Made by a program: the position numbers and the translations under genes. From an uncultured Opitutales bacterium (GTDB lineage: Bacteria; Verrucomicrobiota; Verrucomicrobiia; Opitutales; Oceanipulchritudinaceae), in contig CAJXMX010000003.1 in the NCBI GenBank assembly GCA_913056355.1, positions 1 to 42,419 on the forward strand: DNA of 42,419 nt, written 5' to 3'. Below, one piece after another: positions 37,687 to 42,419 of this stretch. The notes under the pieces are model-generated. The model saw only the letters and a program-made list of their open reading frames with translations, ran no database searches and was not told the origin of the DNA. The number at the start of each line of letters is the position of its first letter. The stretch's first letter is position 1.

Positions 37687-37785
37687 CTAGACCTCCAGAT
37701 ACTCCAACCAGCGTCCACGCTGTTCCCCTCGCTCCAGACAGAGACCAACAAGGTGGCCAATTTGTGGGGTGCATGGACGCGGCAT
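37687..37785 (-). CDS. Candidate small protein gene, 32 residues
   Basis: The ORF is below the length limit of the track. ATG at 37785 is preceded by AGAGGAG with a six-base spacer, the clearest Shine-Dalgarno sequence in the window, where most genes have none. The peptide begins MPRPCTPQIGHLVGLCLERG and ends RWLEYLEV before TAG; it looks like one amphipathic helix with Trp and Leu. A strong terminator follows after 55 bases. Third-position GC is lower than in neighbouring genes, which weakens the case. No homologue is known to me, and it may instead be part of a long 3' untranslated region of the EF-hand mRNA. Confidence 0.4.
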   Translation of the reverse strand: MPRPCTPQIGHLVGLCLERGEQRGRWLEYLEV

Positions 37786-37845
37786 CACTAACTCCTCTGG
37801 GAACGTGGCATTGCTTTTCACGGCAGATACCGGCTTTTCACTACA

Positions 37846-38241
37846 TTAGGATCTATGGTGACGGGGCGGGTGGGGCCTCATGAAGATCACCAGAGCCTCC
37901 TCAAGCTCGGCTTCATTGAGTTCCCCATCCCCGTCCAGATCCGCGGTTGAAATCATATCCAGAGCCACCTGCCCGTGGTCCGGCTCGGGCGGTTCTTCCA
38001 TTTCCTCATCCCCGGGACGAGGCGGACGGTTATCATACAGGAAGGCCATGGCCGTGGCTAGTTCCTCGGCCTTCAGGGCGCCGTCCAGGTCGGCGTCAAA
38101 GTCGGCCACCAGTTGGGCCGCCATTTCTTCCGGAGGGGGAGGCGGGGGCGGGCGGTCCCCCCGTTGACATTCATTCTCGGCAGCCCCGACCGTCAGGCTT
38201 CCCAATCCCAGCAGGGCGATCACATACAGTTGGTTTTTCAT
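37846..38241 (-). CDS. Secreted Pro-rich protein with two EF-hands
   Basis: 131 residues from ATG at 38241 (MKNQLYVIALLGLGSLTVGAAENECQ, a signal peptide); the ATG at 38262 would add seven residues. A seven-Pro run (RGDRPPPPPPPEEM) precedes the first EF-hand loop DADLDGALKAEE. A Pro/Glu-rich linker leads to the second, DLDGDGELNEAE. Both have Asp at 1, 3 and 5, Gly at 6 and Glu at 12, so both should bind calcium. The tail is His/Pro/Arg-rich (PHPPRHHRS). Similar small Pro-rich EF-hand proteins are, as I recall, often coded near two-component systems in Verrucomicrobia. A TGACA box lies in its upstream region, shared with the IMPase-like gene. Confidence 0.82.
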   Translation of the reverse strand: MKNQLYVIALLGLGSLTVGAAENECQRGDRPPPPPPPEEMAAQLVADFDADLDGALKAEELATAMAFLYDNRPPRPGDEEMEEPPEPDHGQVALDMISTADLDGDGELNEAELEEALVIFMRPHPPRHHRS

Positions 38242-38316
38242 AGTTACTCTGTTTTCTTGCATCCCTTCATTGGGATTGTACGGGAGGGAGTATGACCGTT
38301 CCTGATGAACCCTTCA

Positions 38317-38342
38317 TGTCAGTTTAATGACAAATTGTTCAT
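38317..38342. promoter_or_regulatory. Second TGACA-type box between the EF-hand and IMPase-like genes
   Basis: ATGACAAATTGTTCAT (38327-38342) matches ATGACAANNTTGTCAT at 12 of 14 defined positions and is followed by TTT. Just before it, TGTCA (38317-38321) and TGACA (38328-38332) form an inverted pair. These resemble the boxes at 28986-29075 and suggest the same regulator. The element ends four bases before the ATG at 38347. Confidence 0.45.
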
Positions 38343-38346
38343 TTTC

Positions 38347-39405
38347 ATGTCGACGTCCGGAGATGCCTCCTGTTGCCATTCTGGAATGGACGCCGAATCC
38401 CAGTTGGACCCCATGCGGGACTTTCTCATCTCCGTGGGCGAGGCGGTGTGCGATGTTGCCCAGGCCATGCTGCGGCGGGAGGATGTCGAGCAGCGCACCC
38501 GGATCCGGTTCCATCATGACTCGGACGTGATCTACGCCATCGATGTCGAGGCCGAGGAAGTGATCGTCCGGATGCTGGAGGAGAATGCCGCCCGCTTCGG
38601 GGGCATCGTCCTGGTGGCTGAGGGAATCGGGAAGACCGGCGAGACGGTTTACCCCCGGGGCTCGTCCCCGGAACAGGCTCAATGGCGGGTGCTGCTCGAT
38701 CCGATCGACGGGACCCGCGGCCTGATGTACGACAAGCGCTCGGCCTTCTTCCTGGCCGGGGCGGCTCCGAACCGGGGAATCGGAACCCGGCTGCGCGACA
38801 TTGAGGTCTCCGTCATGGTGGAGATCAGCACCAGCCGCATGCATGTCAGCGATGTCCTCTCCGCCGTCCGTGGGGGCGGGGCGCAGGCCTACCGCCGCAA
38901 CCTCCTGGACAATTCCCGCGAGCCCTTCCGTCCGCAGCCCTCCCGGCACACCACCATCCGGGGCGGCTTTGCCCAGATCAGCCGCTTTTTCCCATCCGGC
39001 AAGGAACTGATGGCCCGCATCGAGGAGGAATTGATCGCCCGCCTATTTCCGGATGCCCCGGACGGGGAGGTGCTGACTTTCGAGGACCAGTACATTGCCT
39101 CCGGCGGGCAGCTGTATGAACTGCTGACCGGCAAGGACCGCTTCATCGCCGACATCCGCCCGGCGGTCTTCCAGCAGCTCCACGGGAGTGTGCGCCCAAC
39201 CCTGACCTGCCATCCCTACGACCTCGCGGCCCACCTGATCGGCGAGGAGTGCGGCCTGATCCTGACCGGCCTCGACGGAAAACCCCTGGATGGTCCCATG
39301 GACACCCTGACCCCGATGGGCTGGGTCGGCTACGCCAACCGGGAAATCCACAGCGAGGTGGGTCCCGTATTCATGGAACTGCTACAAATCCACGGGCTGG
39401 CCTGA
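38347..39405 (+). CDS. Inositol-monophosphatase/FBPase-superfamily protein
   Basis: 352 residues from ATG at 38347; ATGs at 38386 and 38413 are alternatives, since the first ~22 residues (MSTSGDASCCHSGMDAESQL) do not look conserved, and the track's start at 38305 crosses the box region. The metal site 'WRVLLDPIDGTRGLMY' (residues ~113-129) and the C-terminal 'HPYDLAAHLIGEECGLILT' are the two superfamily motifs; the usual 'GEE' is replaced by 'VAEGIG'. Members dephosphorylate inositol phosphate, PAP or fructose bisphosphate with magnesium. At ~350 residues with a long middle insert (GGGAQAYRRNLLDNSREPF), it is not a standard SuhB or CysQ. The convergent ABC permease gene ends 6 bp away. Confidence 0.8.
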   Translation: MSTSGDASCCHSGMDAESQLDPMRDFLISVGEAVCDVAQAMLRREDVEQRTRIRFHHDSDVIYAIDVEAEEVIVRMLEENAARFGGIVLVAEGIGKTGETVYPRGSSPEQAQWRVLLDPIDGTRGLMYDKRSAFFLAGAAPNRGIGTRLRDIEVSVMVEISTSRMHVSDVLSAVRGGGAQAYRRNLLDNSREPFRPQPSRHTTIRGGFAQISRFFPSGKELMARIEEELIARLFPDAPDGEVLTFEDQYIASGGQLYELLTGKDRFIADIRPAVFQQLHGSVRPTLTCHPYDLAAHLIGEECGLILTGLDGKPLDGPMDTLTPMGWVGYANREIHSEVGPVFMELLQIHGLA

Positions 39406-39411
39406 GCCCGT

Positions 39412-40643
<1,232 letters not shown>

Positions 40644-40647
<4 letters not shown>

Positions 40648-41909
40648 TCGTGTCGCAGGGCGTTGGCCGGATCCAGGCGGGCGGCCTGCCAGGCCGGGGC
40701 CAGTCCGGAAAGGACACCGGTCAGGATGGACAGGAGGCAGGCCAGGATGACCAGGTCGGTGGAGAAGGTGAAGGGAAAGCTCGGGAAGGCATGGGAGACG
40801 ACGGCTTTCATCCCATAGGCGATGCCCAGGCCGATGACCCCGCCCAGGAGGCAGATGGAAACCGCCTCGATGAGGAACTGCAGGAGAATGGCCTGCCGCC
40901 GAGCCCCGATGGCCCGCCGGGTTCCGATCTCCCGCGTGCGTTCCTTCACACTGACAAAGGTGATGTTCATGATGCCGATGGCCCCGACAAAAAGGGCCAG
41001 TCCGGTGACGAAGAATCCCGCCAGGGCCAGGCCCGACTTGACCGGACCCAGTTGTTCCTCGAGGGCTGCTGAACGGTTGATCTCAAAGTCATTCTCCTCT
41101 TCCGGAAGGAGGCCCCGGATACGCCGGTAGAGCCCGGTCAACTCGTCCATGGCGAGTGTGGAATCGGCCCCTTCGCGTACCTGGACCCGGATGCTGTTGC
41201 CCCGGTCCCAGCGGGTGATCTTCAGCAGCGCCGACAGGGGCATGATGACCTGCTTGTCGAAACTCTGCAGGCCAAGGAAGCTTCCCTGCCGCTCCAGGAC
41301 TCCGACCACATGGAACTTCAGGCCGCGGATGCGGATGTCCTCGCCTACGGCCTGCTCCTTGCCTTCCGGGAACAGTGTCTCCGCAACGTCGTATCCGATA
41401 ATGGCTACATTCTGCCGGCTGATGTCCTCGGAATGGGTGAAGAAGCGGCCGTAGAGCAGGTCGGCGGTATTCATCAGGGTGAAGTCCGCGCTGGTCCCGT
41501 TGATGTAGATTCCCGGAGCGCTGCGGTCGCCGCGGATAATGTTGGCTCCGTAGCCCTTTGAAGGGACGGCCAGGCGCAGGAGGCTGTCGGGATTGCGGTT
41601 GATCCAGTCGTTGATCTGTGTCGAACCGTCGAGGTCGATATCCTTCCGGTTACGGTACTTGTACCACTCGTCCCCGACATCTTTCCAGGGCCACTTCTCG
41701 ATGTACATGATGTCCTGGCCCAGCATGTCCAGGCTGTTGGTGAATCCCTTGTCGATGCCCTTGATGGCGGTCCCCATCAGGGTCACCGCGACGATGCCGA
41801 TAATGACCCCGAGGGCGGTCAGGAGGGAGCGCACCTTGTGGCTGCGCAGCTGTTCCAGGGCGATCCGGAACGCTTCGGTCCATTCACTGACTCGCTGGGC
41901 AAGGCTCAT
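40644..41909 (-). CDS. MacB/FtsX-type ABC transporter permease, first of pair
   Basis: 421 residues from ATG at 41909 ([46 protein letters not shown]); the track's start at 42140 lies in the ATPase gene and is rejected. The layout equals that of the next gene: TM1, periplasmic domain, three C-terminal helices and 'KERTREIGTRRAIGARRQAILLQF'. Two further shared pieces are 'GLLPEEENDFEINRSAALEEQ' here and 'GLQPEEENNFEIYSNDSLQEA' there. It overlaps the ATPase gene by ATGA on one side and the second permease by ATGA on the other, so the three are co-translated. Confidence 0.92.
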
Positions 41910-42419
41910 CTCGGTCGGGCCAGGGCCGGTTGGGGAATTGCGGTGTCGGATTCGATCAGGCCGTCCCGCAGCCGCACGCTGCGCCGGGCATGATTGGCGA
42001 TATCGTCCTCGTGGGTGACCACCAGGAGCGTCTGCCCCTGTTCGTAGAGGTCCTCGAAAAGGGCCATGATTTCCTGTCCGGTGCGGGAGTCGAGGTTGCC
42101 CGTCGGCTCGTCGGCTAGCAGCACGTCCGGTTCGTGGCAAAGGGCGCGGGCGATTGCGATCCGCTGCTGTTCGCCGCCCGAGAGCACGTCGGGATAGCTC
42201 GTAGCGCGCCCGGCGAGGCCGACGGCGTCGAGCAGCGATTCGATGCGTGCGTCGGCACGTTTCGTATCGACGCCGTTGAGTTCGAGCACGAGCCTCAGGT
42301 TGTCCGCCACCGGCAAGGTCGGCACGAGATTGAAGGCCTGGTAGACGAAGCCGATGTGGCCCCGTCGCATCGCCGTGCGCTGCCGGTCATCCATATGTGT
42401 CGTGGCGACGCCGCCGACA
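41906..42419 (-). CDS. MacB/LolD-type ABC transporter ATP-binding protein (5' truncated by window edge)
   Basis: The frame is open past the track's ATG at 42394 to the window end (residues VGGVATTH before MDDRQRT), so the start and Walker A lie outside. Visible are the Q-loop ([19 protein letters not shown]), the signature '[15 protein letters not shown]', Walker B '[14 protein letters not shown]' and the switch His in '[11 protein letters not shown]'. This is the MacB/LolD class that powers FtsX-type permeases. The gene overlaps the first permease by ATGA. Codon use changes inside it: the part nearest the window end favours ACG, GCG and CTC, whereas the last third uses ACC, GCC and CTG like the rest of the window. 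Confidence 0.93.
   Translation of the reverse strand, partial: VGGVATTHMDDRQRTAMRRGHIGFVYQAFNLVPTLPVADNLRLVLELNGVDTKRADARIESLLDAVGLAGRATSYPDVLSGGEQQRIAIARALCHEPDVLLADEPTGNLDSRTGQEIMALFEDLYEQGQTLLVVTHEDDIANHARRSVRLRDGLIESDTAIPQPALARPR

Larger units (their letters stand above)
37512..37845. other. 334-bp gap between the BASS and EF-hand genes
   Basis: This is the only gap over 300 bases. On the minus strand it holds the candidate 32-codon gene (37687-37785) and the terminator (37596-37631). The last 80 bases before the BASS ATG must hold that gene's promoter, but I see only weak matches. Nothing convincing is seen on the plus strand; the 79-residue plus ORF (37644-37883) runs across the terminator and looks spurious. 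Confidence 0.6.

Noticed and set aside
37644-37883. 79-residue plus-strand ORF in the gap before the EF-hand gene
   Set aside because: It crosses into the EF-hand coding region, has no ribosome site, and its composition is not protein-like.
38305-38346. Start of the IMPase-like gene at 38305
   Set aside because: That start would place the regulatory box inside the coding region, and the extra residues (MNPSCQFNDKLFIF) are not family-like.

Overview
This is a GC-rich (roughly 60-65% by eye), tightly packed bacterial chromosome segment with no rRNA, tRNA, CRISPR array, integrase or transposase that I can see. The best guess is a marine or aquatic member of Verrucomicrobiota, class Opitutia (Puniceicoccales/Opitutales-like). 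This rests on aromatic-rich C-terminal modules of a type I associate with that group, a secreted Calx-beta protein, a Pro-rich EF-hand protein, an exosortase, a Tat-exported Gfo/Idh/MocA oxidoreductase, and widespread start codons without Shine-Dalgarno sequences. The taxonomy is inference; no marker-gene search could be run.

Layout. 1-3115: the 3' end of a TonB-dependent receptor, then a secreted beta-helix-like protein and a strong terminator. 3215-5318: a membrane-anchored YfgM/TPR-like protein and a phytoene-desaturase-like FAD oxidoreductase. 5315-12135 (minus): an SLC13/RCK permease and an Fpg/Nei glycosylase that lacks its zinc ligands, then a dispersed inverted repeat, then a large TPR protein, a small secreted protein and an ExbB/TolQ channel protein. 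12235-15294 (plus): an outer-membrane barrel protein, then fabA and fabB (anaerobic unsaturated fatty acid synthesis). 15291-19974 (minus): dnaE followed by an exosortase. 20071-23946 (plus): an exported alpha/beta hydrolase and a secreted GH2 beta-galactosidase.

23943-31311 is the most distinctive part. A three-gene secreted cassette on the minus strand (unknown protein with an aromatic C-terminal module, acidic Calx-beta protein, outer-membrane barrel) diverges from a CusRS-like two-component system. The shared 173-bp region carries a palindrome, ATGACA-N4-TGTCAT, with related half-sites. A similar box lies between a Pro-rich EF-hand protein and an IMPase-like gene near 38.3 kb. I propose that these form one regulon with a calcium- or metal-related envelope function; this is inference.

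31378-36569 (plus): a Tat-exported Gfo/Idh/MocA oxidoreductase, an NTF2-like protein, an oligogalacturonate-lyase-like (PL22) propeller protein behind an apparently leaderless promoter, a DinB-like protein, a gamma-glutamylcyclotransferase-like protein and a PhzF-like isomerase. 36546-38241 (minus): a BASS-family transporter, a candidate 32-codon gene with its own terminator, and the EF-hand protein. 38347-39405 (plus): an IMPase-superfamily protein. 39412-42419 (minus): a MacB/LolD-like ABC exporter (truncated ATPase and two permeases) coupled by ATGA overlaps; the outermost part of the ATPase has codon usage unlike the rest of the window.

All five convergent gene pairs overlap or nearly abut, and three share a palindromic 4-bp double stop (CTAG or TTAA). 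Three kinds of dispersed intergenic repeat are present, and one of them supplies the C-terminal residues of the exosortase.
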